Positions 1 through 5,778 of a stretch of DNA of 17,166 bases are shown piece after piece. Made by a program: the position numbers and the translations under genes. The first letter of the stretch is position 1. Every line of letters begins with the position of its first letter. Origin of the DNA: Prevotella sp. UBA4376 (GTDB taxonomy: Bacteria > Bacteroidota > Bacteroidia > Bacteroidales > Bacteroidaceae); assembly GCA_002391185.1 (NCBI GenBank), contig DGRY01000048.1, positions 1 to 17,166 on the forward strand, read 5' to 3'. Below the pieces are notes generated by a model that made no database searches, was not told the origin of the DNA, and worked only from the letters and a program-made list of their open reading frames with translations.

Positions 1-20
1 CCTTTTCAGAGATAAACCAC

Positions 21-33
21 GGCACCTCGTGCC
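21..33. repeat. Short hairpin, 5-bp stem, 3-base loop
   Basis: GGCAC and GTGCC pair around the loop CTC. It belongs to a set of short GC-rich hairpins with three-base loops that recur through the intergenic DNA of this window. No T-run follows, so it is not a typical intrinsic terminator. Confidence 0.5.
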
Positions 34-103
34 TGTAAAAACCCTAACTAAAAATCAAATCGTAATAGCATGCTTATTTTGTATAAGGTTTTTATATGTT
101 CTT

Positions 104-229
104 CTCTTGAAGCAAGGCGGTATCGCTTGCGATAGTGCAGAGAGAAGATGATGAGGGCTTGAAAGCTCGCTTTCACAAGCCCGATGACAACTTCTCGTAT
201 AGATGTCGAAGGCATCACAATGCTTTGAG
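104..229 (-). repeat. Structured dispersed repeat, copy 1 (inverted, degenerate)
   Basis: The reverse complement of this stretch matches the elements at 10205-10327 and 16890-17013. They share the conserved start CTCAAAGCAT, a GATGCC-like block, a central hairpin and a TATCGC-AA-GCGATA hairpin. Here the central hairpin (160-166 with 169-175, loop TC) has a G-C pair where the other copies have an A-T pair, so both sides changed together. A further GGGCT/AGCCC pairing extends it (155-159 with 178-182). The outer terminal stem has decayed. An open frame runs through the repeat on the minus strand but has no sign of being a gene. Confidence 0.75.
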
Positions 230-259
230 GTGTTTTTTCGGTTTTTCTTTAAAATCAAA

Positions 260-316
260 TTAACGATATAATTACACGATAATTATACGGGGAAAAATTA
301 AAGCATAAAGAAAATG
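260..316 (+). repeat. Left inverted repeat flanking the Rpn gene
   Basis: Outer end TTAACGATATAATTACACG, inner end GCATAAAGAAAATG. The reverse complement lies at 1806-1851 with one mismatch and one 11-base indel; the extra segment here looks like a slippage duplication of an ATAATTATACG-type unit. The pair encloses the gene at 399-1253. A related direct-orientation copy of the outer half lies at 1870-1903. Whether these are transposon ends is inference; no clear target-site duplication was found. Confidence 0.8.
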
Positions 317-340
317 GAGTCAAAATTGAACAAAATAATT

Positions 341-378
341 CTGATATTTTGAAATATCAGCAGCAAGTATTATCTTTG
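341..378 (+). promoter_or_regulatory. Bacteroidetes-type promoter with palindromic operator candidate
   Basis: The minus-7 element TATCTTTG (371-378) matches TAnnTTTG. A TTTTG ends at 351, giving a 19-base spacer to the minus-7 box, which is standard for the main sigma factor of Bacteroidetes. The expected transcript start near 385 leaves a leader of about 14 bases before the ATG at 399. The minus-33 element sits in the centre of a near-perfect palindrome: CTGATATTT (341-349), TG, AAATATCAG (352-360). A bound dimeric repressor there would cover the minus-33 region. Confidence 0.7.
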
Positions 379-398
379 CAGCAGAAGGAGAATAAATT

Positions 399-1253
399 AT
401 GGAGCAAATAGTCGAGAAATACATAAATCCGCTTACCGACTTCGGTTTCAAGCGCATTTTTGGAACAGAGTTTAATAAGGAGCTACTCATTAGTTTCCTT
501 AATGCCTTGTTTGAAGGTGAACAGGAAATAAAAGATGTAAGTTATCTCAACTCTGAAGTCTTTGGAGCAAACGAAGTAGCTCGCAAAGCTATTTTCGATG
601 TGTATTGTCAGACTGTTGATGGAGGTAAGTTCATCGTTGAAATGCAGAATGCCTATCAGGAATTCTATAAAGACCGTAGCATATATTATTCTTCTTTCCC
701 TATAAACCAGCAAGGAAGAAAAGGCGACTGGAACTACGAACTTCAGCCAGTATATACCATTGGTATCTTGAATTTCTCTTTACCTGAGGACAGGAACAAT
801 CCTGCAAGTTTGTATCGAGAAGTAAAACTCATGGACATAAAGACCCATGAGGTGTTCTATGACAAGTTGACCTATCTGTATATAGAACTTGAAAAGTTTA
901 ATAAGACAGAAACAGAACTTGAAACAATGCTCGATAAATGGCTCTTTGTCTTGAAGAACCTATCTAATCTCATGTCTCGCCCTGCACAATTACAGGAACG
1001 AGTGTTCACCAAACTTTTTGAAGCAGCAGAAATAGCTAAATTTGACAGCAATGAACTACGTAGTTACGAACAGAGCATCAATGCCTATCGTGACATCAAA
1101 AACAGCCTTGACACTGCAAAAAAAGAGGGTAAAGCAGAAGGTAAAGCAGAAGAAAAAGTTGAAACAGCATTAAAGATGAAAATAAAAGGATTAGATTTGA
1201 ATCTAATCTCTGATATAACAGGACTAAGTATTGAAGAAATAGAGCAACTGTAA
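399..1253 (+). CDS. Rpn family nuclease / PD-(D/E)XK putative transposase
   Basis: This 284-residue protein fits the PDDEXK_2 / Rpn (recombination-promoting nuclease) family, predicted DNA endonucleases long annotated as putative transposases. Seen in the sequence: the N-terminal family signature NPLTDFGFKRIFG (residues 10-22); the nuclease core with Asp67 (IFDVY) and the E-x-Q pair Glu81/Gln83 (VEMQNA); a helical middle with AEIAKF and YRD motifs; a charged KEGKAEGKAEEK stretch (about 242-253); and the usual C-terminal TGLSIEEIEQL. Length is normal for the family and no frameshift is visible. E. coli Rpn proteins stimulate RecA-independent recombination; whether this one moves DNA is unknown. 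It has its own promoter, sits alone, and lies between inverted repeats at 260-316 and 1806-1851. Confidence 0.92.
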   Translation: MEQIVEKYINPLTDFGFKRIFGTEFNKELLISFLNALFEGEQEIKDVSYLNSEVFGANEVARKAIFDVYCQTVDGGKFIVEMQNAYQEFYKDRSIYYSSFPINQQGRKGDWNYELQPVYTIGILNFSLPEDRNNPASLYREVKLMDIKTHEVFYDKLTYLYIELEKFNKTETELETMLDKWLFVLKNLSNLMSRPAQLQERVFTKLFEAAEIAKFDSNELRSYEQSINAYRDIKNSLDTAKKEGKAEGKAEEKVETALKMKIKGLDLNLISDITGLSIEEIEQL

Positions 1254-1295
1254 AGTATAATATCAGCACTTTACAACAAAGAAGCAATAATTATG

Positions 1296-1413
1296 GCATA
1301 CCGCTCCCATACACCAGGCATATAGTTAGCATATAGGAAGCATATAGAAACCATAGGTCTGAATATGCTTTTTATATGCCAACAATATGCTAACTATATG
1401 GTTACTATATGCC
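1296..1413. repeat. 11-bp helically phased dyad repeat array
   Basis: Read from 1296 in steps of exactly 11 bases, six units begin with GCATA or CCATA (1296, 1307, 1318, 1329, 1340, 1351). They are followed without loss of phase by five units beginning (A/T)ATATG (1362, 1373, 1384, 1395, 1406), the reverse complement of the same core. The two arms give a perfect 16-bp inverted repeat (1319-1334 with 1385-1400) plus an inner 7-bp pair (1339-1345 with 1363-1369). One repeat per helical turn would place all sites on one DNA face. It begins 42 bases after the stop codon of the Rpn gene. Confidence 0.85.
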
Positions 1414-1524
1414 AGCGACTTTAAAAGACGCAGATTTGAGTTATCAGTTTTAGTGCTTACGACTGTTTTTTGTTGACGAGGTATATATATTGATTGATAT
1501 CCTTTGCGCTTATTGCACATAGCA

Positions 1525-1563
1525 GCCTCTCCCCTTCCCTCTCCAAAAGGGAAGGGAGTACCA
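1525..1563 (-). repeat. Pyrimidine/purine palindromic repeat, copy R1
   Basis: CCTCTCCCC-type arm followed by a CCCTTCCC (1532-1539) / GGGAAGGG (1549-1556) stem. It matches the reverse complement of 1981-2019 at 36 of 39 positions. The similarity to other copies runs on into the flank (CTGCTTG and TTCTTGCT, compare the copy at 17022). Confidence 0.8.
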
Positions 1564-1805
1564 ACTGCTTGCGTTTCTTGCTTAATTTGATGAATGTTCA
1601 ATCCTCAAATATCAAAATTCAAAGTGTAGATTGATATCATTTGCGAACATCTCGCATTGGTGCATCAGCACATTATTTTCAAAGATTAAGCATGAGAACC
1701 CGAACTTGTGAGGGAGGGATATTTGTGTGAACCTGATGGGAGCTTGCTCACAAAAGGGTTCAGAGAAATATAACACACGGCTTGCTAAAGCCGTTCATGC
1801 TTAAG

Positions 1806-1851
1806 CATTTTCTTTATGCTTTAATTTTTCTCCGTGTAATTATATCGTTAA
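1806..1851 (-). repeat. Right inverted repeat flanking the Rpn gene
   Basis: Reverse complement of 260-316, with 45 of 46 positions identical apart from one 11-base indel. The outer end is CGTTAA, mirroring TTAACG on the left. The distance between outer ends is 1592 bases. Confidence 0.8.
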
Positions 1852-1869
1852 TAAAAGAATAATTAATTC

Positions 1870-1903
1870 AAATTAATGTTCAATTACACGATAATTATAC
1901 GGA
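1870..1903 (+). repeat. Extra direct copy of the left-end sequence
   Basis: CAAATTAATGTT followed by CAATTACACGATAATTATAC resembles 255-290 in direct orientation, including the ATAATTATACGG segment missing from the right inverted repeat. It lies 18 bases outside the right inverted repeat, so left and outer-right ends form an imperfect direct repeat as well. Confidence 0.65.
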
Positions 1904-1980
1904 TGATAGTATGATGTTCAAAATTGTTGTATTAATTAGTTAGATTAGTGGTCGAAAAAATGATTAGTCGTTTTGTGGTT

Positions 1981-2019
1981 TGGTACTCCCTCTCCTTTTG
2001 GAGAGGGAAGGGGAGAGGT
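1981..2019 (+). repeat. Pyrimidine/purine palindromic repeat, copy R2
   Basis: It contains a perfect stem CCCTCTCC (1988-1995), loop TTTT, GGAGAGGG (2000-2007). It lies just downstream of the stop codon of the minus-strand gene at 2022-2243, so it could form a 3-prime-end hairpin for that transcript, although no T-run follows on that strand. Confidence 0.8.
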
Positions 2020-2021
2020 CA

Positions 2022-2243
2022 CTATGGTTCTCCAAGATACTCAACTATTTTTTTTACGTGTTTAGGTGTGAATGTTTTGTCTCTTGCTTGTAGTCCTGCT
2101 TCCGTTAGTTCTTGGTACAGAGGTTTACAACGTTTTATCCATGCCATTAGATGTTTCACGGCTACATGTGTTGAATTGGCATCTGGAAAGTACAACATGG
2201 CGAGTTCCGCCTTGGAATAGGTTTTTATTACAAAGTCTTTCAT
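2022..2243 (-). CDS. DUF4248 domain protein
   Basis: This 73-residue protein of unknown function fits the short DUF4248 family of Bacteroidales. Visible family features are the N-terminal F-V-I-K-T-Y-S-K-x-E-L-A-M-L-Y-F-P-D block (residues 4-21), a central W-I-K-R-C-K-P-L (about 35-42) and the typical end K-I-V-E-Y-L-G-E-P (65-73). The length is complete for the family. Members often sit in mobile or phage-like regions beside lysis or DNA-binding genes; none is present here, so this may be a remnant of a lost element. It is read opposite to everything else in the window. An open frame on the other strand is its shadow. Confidence 0.88.
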   Translation of the reverse strand: MKDFVIKTYSKAELAMLYFPDANSTHVAVKHLMAWIKRCKPLYQELTEAGLQARDKTFTPKHVKKIVEYLGEP

Positions 2244-2701
2244 TATAGATTATTACGACTGTTACTCACGCTTCACCATGAGGGTCTGCCGCCCCATAGG
2301 AGAAAGTGAAGCTAACTCAGCAACGTGCACAAGCTATTCCTCCATAGTTTGGTAATTGCGAAATTAATAATACAAAATGAAAAATCCTAATAAAATAGAA
2401 GAAAAAGTTTGATAAAAATATTAAATTTCTTGTTGTGTTTCTGTCGTATGCGCCTGATTAGTATGGATAATTCCATGTAAGTGTAAAATTGATATATTAA
2501 AGAATAGTTTACAAAAAGTGCGTATGCGTACTTGCTGTTTATTTTGGATGTTTTCCTTTCACGTTCTTACCCTTTTACCTTTTTATCGTTAAAACCAAGT
2601 TAAAATATGTAAAATTGAATTCTGGCGATTTTGGGCATGGTAATTCATGTTTTTACTTTTATTAATCGGTGTTTTAATTAATCTTAATTCTTAATCTTGC
2701 C

Positions 2702-2723
2702 CGTTTGCGCGCTCGCGCAAACG
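2702..2723. repeat. GC-rich perfect inverted repeat
   Basis: CGTTTGCGC and GCGCAAACG pair over 9 bp around the loop GCTC, in a strongly AT-rich region, followed by 13 consecutive A residues (2729-2741). On neither strand does a T-run follow the stem, so an intrinsic terminator is unlikely. A protein-binding site or part of the upstream control region is possible. Confidence 0.6.
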
Positions 2724-2774
2724 TTAACAAAAAAAAAAAAACGCCAAAAAGGATTAATTTTGTAGTTTGTTTTA

Positions 2775-2782
2775 TATATTTG
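2775..2782 (+). promoter_or_regulatory. Candidate minus-7 element for the fimbrillin operon
   Basis: TATATTTG fits TAnnTTTG. No good minus-33 TTTG is found at the normal spacing; the nearest TTTTG (2758-2762) is only 12 bases away. The A13 tract (2729-2741) would fall near minus 48 to minus 60, where an UP element acts. If used, the untranslated leader would be about 335 bases. Confidence 0.3.
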
Positions 2783-3052
2783 CTCCCGTAAAACAATTGT
2801 CAAACCGACCAAAAGACATTTACAATGAAGTTAAACAAAACATAAATATAATTTGAAGTTAATATAATCGCATTAAACAAAGTTGTAACAAACAACTTGG
2901 TTTGTAATAAGCTTCGCAAAAAACGTAAAGCAATTATGAAAGAAATAAGAAGATATAGACAGGCTCTCGACAATACTTCGCAAATTACTTGTAGAAGTGT
3001 AAAAACAGAGTGGGAGTAAGCTGATAAGATGTCAGTGGGTTTCTACAGTTAG

Positions 3053-3091
3053 TTAGCCCTTTCCTTTTGGGGAGGGATGGGAGAGGCTCCA
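3053..3091 (+). repeat. Pyrimidine/purine repeat, copy R3
   Basis: AGCCCTTTCCTTTTGGGGAG followed by GGATGGGAGAGGCTCC. Same family as 11748-11793 (inverted) and 17094-17131 (direct), including the preceding TTAGTTAG. It ends 36 bases before the start codon at 3127 and would be part of the mRNA leader. Confidence 0.8.
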
Positions 3092-3126
3092 GATAATAAG
3101 TTTTTATCTTTAAATAAAATATTTCT

Positions 3127-4440
3127 ATGAAAAAATCAAAGATTATAATGCTTGCAGCCTTGGCTGCGTCAGCAGTTGCAATTAGTAGCTGTTCTGACAA
3201 TGATGTTTTGGATTCTACCACCAAAGCAAAAGGAAATGCCTTGATTGTTAATGCCAGTCTAAATGATGGATCACGTATCGCCACTACAGGTTCTGATGGA
3301 TTTAAGAGCTTTATGCTCTATGGTTATACTAACCCAACAAGTGGAACTCCAACTTCTCTTTTTGATGTAACAGGTGATGGTATAGCTTATCAGAAAACAT
3401 CAGGTACTTGGGGACTTGTAGATGCTAATTTGGCAAGCAAAGCTGTGTGGCCAAGCAGTTCTGGTGGAACATATAATTTCTATGCACTTTCCGTTGGTGG
3501 TAGTCATGAACTTGATGCATCTACTAATGGTTTAGGACTAAGCACTATAAAGAATGGTATATTCACCTATACTATGCCAAAGAATAATGATGGTACAGTG
3601 AATCTTGCAGCCCAAAAGGATATCCTTGTTGCATGCAACAATGGAGCAACTAAGGGTGAGAGTGGTGTTTTGACTTTGCCTTTCAAGCATGCTTTTGCTA
3701 AATTAACTCTTCAAATACGTTGGAATTATCAAGAGTGGATAAATAACGGTGTTACATCTCCAGCAAGTGTAATAGAAAGTAATGCTCTTTTAGTGATTGA
3801 TTATGTCAAAATTCATAATATAAAGTGTAACGGTTCTTATTCTTTTACTGCTGATGATGGTAATGGCGGTAAGGGTAAATGGACTGTAGACGGAGAGAAT
3901 TCTACAATAATGTTCAAATATGAAACACCAAGACGTTTTACAGCTCAAAATTATACTTTAAAAGATGAATATTTAGCAGCTCATCCTGAAGTAACTGATC
4001 CTACTGATGAAGGACTTCTTGCTGCCTGCAATGCAGATCCATTCAAGGTGCAAGATTTAAGGGTTGGTGATGAGGCCATAATGATTCTTCCACAGAAATT
4101 AGCTCTTTGGGAAAATACAGGTTCATTTGCAACAAATACATCGGGGCCATTTATAGAAATTCACTGTTGTGCATATAATACGACAGGTGCTTCTGAAGAT
4201 GAAATTAAAAATATAAATTGGTGGGATGAGGGAGCTGGAGATATATTTGTTGAAGTCCTTGGTAGTCAAGATGAAACAGATAGATATATGACTTCTATAT
4301 ATTTCCCAATTCGTGTAAATTCAACTACTCCTTTTACTTTTGAAGCTAATAAATCATACAATTTTCGTTTAAATGTGGCAACAAGCCGTCAAGATAATGG
4401 TACAAATGCAATTAAAGGTGTTGTTGTTGATCCATCTTAA
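3127..4440 (+). CDS. Fimbrillin family (Mfa-like) lipoprotein 1
   Basis: This is a 437-residue predicted surface lipoprotein. The signal peptide ends in a lipobox AISS-Cys22. A possible processing Arg follows at residue 50 (GSRIA). The body shows the fimbrillin pattern: KAVWPSSSGG then NFYALS (about 105-122), the hallmark LPFKHAFAKLTLQI (about 187-200) and a C-terminal ANKSYNFRLNV strand. It is longer than its operon neighbours and ends in VVVDPS, without the C-terminal I-x-D-W strand seen in the proteins at 5779, 6908 and 7845. Family members are pilus subunits or pilus-like surface proteins; which role this one has is not shown. It is the first gene of an operon, 16 bases ahead of the next. 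MKKSKI follows directly from the chosen ATG and gives a normal signal peptide. Confidence 0.85.
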   Translation: MKKSKIIMLAALAASAVAISSCSDNDVLDSTTKAKGNALIVNASLNDGSRIATTGSDGFKSFMLYGYTNPTSGTPTSLFDVTGDGIAYQKTSGTWGLVDANLASKAVWPSSSGGTYNFYALSVGGSHELDASTNGLGLSTIKNGIFTYTMPKNNDGTVNLAAQKDILVACNNGATKGESGVLTLPFKHAFAKLTLQIRWNYQEWINNGVTSPASVIESNALLVIDYVKIHNIKCNGSYSFTADDGNGGKGKWTVDGENSTIMFKYETPRRFTAQNYTLKDEYLAAHPEVTDPTDEGLLAACNADPFKVQDLRVGDEAIMILPQKLALWENTGSFATNTSGPFIEIHCCAYNTTGASEDEIKNINWWDEGAGDIFVEVLGSQDETDRYMTSIYFPIRVNSTTPFTFEANKSYNFRLNVATSRQDNGTNAIKGVVVDPS

Positions 4441-4456
4441 ATTAATATTATAAAAG

Positions 4457-5563
4457 ATGTTGAAAGATGTTTTTGGATATATTAATGAGAAAAGTGTTGT
4501 TATAGTTCTTGTTTCAATCATGTTGGGCTGTACAAGTTCACTTGACAATAATCAAGATGATGACAATTACAGTTTTGTGGAAATTGTTCCAACATTTCCA
4601 TGGTCTAATTCGCGTGCTATATCCGATGTGATAACGGAATTTTATGTGACATCATATTCTGGTAGATCTCTAAAAGGTAGAAATATTCATTATACTTATG
4701 ATGGTACTGCATGGAATGCAGATAGAGCCATAGCATGGCCTACAGGTTCTACAAAAATCAGTTTTTGGGGATTATCACAAAAAATGGATAATGTTGATGA
4801 AATTACTAATACAACAATGACGAGTACTGTTCAACGGTTTGATTATACATGTGATCCTTCTAATCCAAGAGATTTGATGTATGCAAGTACTGTGAACACA
4901 ACTCAGGCTGCGCAAGGTGGAAAGGTTGCTCTTGCTTTTAATTATGCTTTAGCTAATCCTTATTTTACTTGTGTGCAGGCTATTGAAACTGAAAATGTAA
5001 CTGTTGTTATTAATGAAGTTATAGTACATAATTTGAAGACAACTGGTACATTTGAATATTCAAAAACTCTAAATTCAAATGGTACATGGACATTAAATAA
5101 TGACTTATATGCCAATTTTTCAAAGGTTCTTCCAAGTCCAGTGACGCTTAATCCTGACAAGGTTACAGCTGTTACCTTAACCGACAAATGGTTTTGGATG
5201 CCTCAGAGACCAACAAAATGGACTACTACAGCAACAACACCTGTTCCTATTACAACGGCTGATGCAAATCATCAATGTTATGTTGAATTGAAATGCAAAA
5301 TTATTGCTAATGGAAGTTATGTCTGGGGTGGTGCTGCTGGAAGTGCAAATGAATGGGAAAGTGTGTATTATCCTTTTGGTACGAACTTTAATTCGAAAGG
5401 TTATAATAGAGCTATTAAGTTAAAATTTGACGGTGGATATTTTGATGATGGCACACCATTCAAACCACGTGAAGGCTCTGAATTCTCAATTGCTGAATGG
5501 ATACAACAGGATGTGCTTGTGGAGCATTGGGAAGAGATGGAGCCAGAAGATTTAATTTTCTAA
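4457..5563 (+). CDS. Fimbrillin family (Mfa-like) lipoprotein 2
   Basis: This 368-residue lipoprotein has an unusually long N-region (12 residues, including Asp and Glu) before a VVIVLVSIMLG hydrophobic core and a classical lipobox MLG-Cys25. An acidic linker (NNQDDDN) follows, then a candidate cleavage site NSR53AI. The AIAWPTGSTKISFWGLS stretch matches the W-P and aromatic motif of Mfa-like fimbrillins. The usual F-x-H block is replaced by AFNYALANP, so the conserved His is missing. The C-terminal half has YYPFGTNF and NRAIKLKF, compatible with the second sandwich domain. It lies 16 bases after the preceding stop and is surely co-transcribed. No in-frame ATG lies nearer the hydrophobic core. 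Specific role unknown; minor subunit is the best guess. Confidence 0.78.
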   Translation: MLKDVFGYINEKSVVIVLVSIMLGCTSSLDNNQDDDNYSFVEIVPTFPWSNSRAISDVITEFYVTSYSGRSLKGRNIHYTYDGTAWNADRAIAWPTGSTKISFWGLSQKMDNVDEITNTTMTSTVQRFDYTCDPSNPRDLMYASTVNTTQAAQGGKVALAFNYALANPYFTCVQAIETENVTVVINEVIVHNLKTTGTFEYSKTLNSNGTWTLNNDLYANFSKVLPSPVTLNPDKVTAVTLTDKWFWMPQRPTKWTTTATTPVPITTADANHQCYVELKCKIIANGSYVWGGAAGSANEWESVYYPFGTNFNSKGYNRAIKLKFDGGYFDDGTPFKPREGSEFSIAEWIQQDVLVEHWEEMEPEDLIF

Positions 5564-5589
5564 TTTGTTAATTCTTAATAGATAAAAGT

Positions 5590-5751
5590 ATGAAAAAGAA
5601 ATATATAGCGCCTTCAATGAAGGTAGTGGAAATGAATGTTGAATCAGTGATTCTCGCTGGTAGTGGCGAACTCAATGTGAATCCTACTAGTACTACCAGT
5701 AATGATGGTGTTCAGTTCAATGACTTTGAGACAAGTAATATTGATTTATAA
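5590..5751 (+). CDS. 53-residue peptide with double-glycine-like motif
   Basis: A small open frame starts with MKKKYIAPSMKVVEM and is closed by TAA at 5749-5751, with 26 bases before it and 27 after, so it sits inside the operon. The first part is basic (K2-K4, K11). The sequence E18-S-V-I-L22-A-G24-S25 matches the spacing of double-glycine leader sites (E at -8, L at -4, G-S at -2/-1). The remaining 28 residues (26-53) contain no Lys or Arg and five acidic residues. Short proteins with a K-K-x-Y-x-x-P start and an L-x-G-S motif are common as unnamed hypotheticals in Bacteroidales. It is not a lipoprotein and has no obvious fimbrillin relation. Export or processing is inferred from the motif only. 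Confidence 0.65.
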   Translation: MKKKYIAPSMKVVEMNVESVILAGSGELNVNPTSTTSNDGVQFNDFETSNIDL

Positions 5752-5778
5752 ACTTTTGAATCAGTAATAGTTAAAACT

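Larger units (their letters stand above)
1254..2021. other. Gene-free region rich in repeats
   Basis: No convincing gene lies in these 768 bases. They hold the 11-bp phased array (1296-1413), two inverted copies of the pyrimidine/purine repeat (1525-1563 and 1981-2019), a hairpin ACGGCTT/AAGCCGT (1777-1783 with 1788-1794), the right inverted repeat (1806-1851) and the extra end copy (1870-1903). A short block ATTGATATCnTTTGCG occurs twice (about 1491 and 1629). Open frames here are not supported by any recognisable protein pattern. Confidence 0.7.
2244..3126. other. Long AT-rich gene-free region upstream of the fimbrillin operon
   Basis: No supportable intact gene lies in these 883 bases. 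On the minus strand, 2246-2314 encodes a short stretch readable as VHVAELASLSPMGRQTLMVK, preceded by an in-frame stop and ending at 2260; it may be a decayed coding fragment. Further on are a 9-bp GC-rich inverted repeat (2702-2723), an A13 tract (2729-2741), a minus-7-like TATATTTG (2775-2782), and a copy of the pyrimidine/purine repeat (about 3053-3091) just before the first fimbrillin gene. The stretch probably contains the operon promoter and a long untranslated leader. Confidence 0.5.

Noticed and set aside
55..258. Open frame on the minus strand with 67 codons
   Set aside because: It is a translation of the dispersed structured repeat (104-229), whose other copies carry stops in different places. 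No protein features.
1296..1413. CRISPR-like array
   Set aside because: The 11-base unit has no separate spacers, orientation switches midway, and no cas gene is present.
1948..2220. Plus-strand open frame of 90 codons
   Set aside because: It lies opposite the recognisable DUF4248 gene and begins in a pyrimidine/purine repeat; treated as a shadow.
2702..2741. Intrinsic terminator from hairpin plus A13
   Set aside because: On the plus strand the hairpin is followed by A, not T; on the minus strand the T-run precedes the stem.
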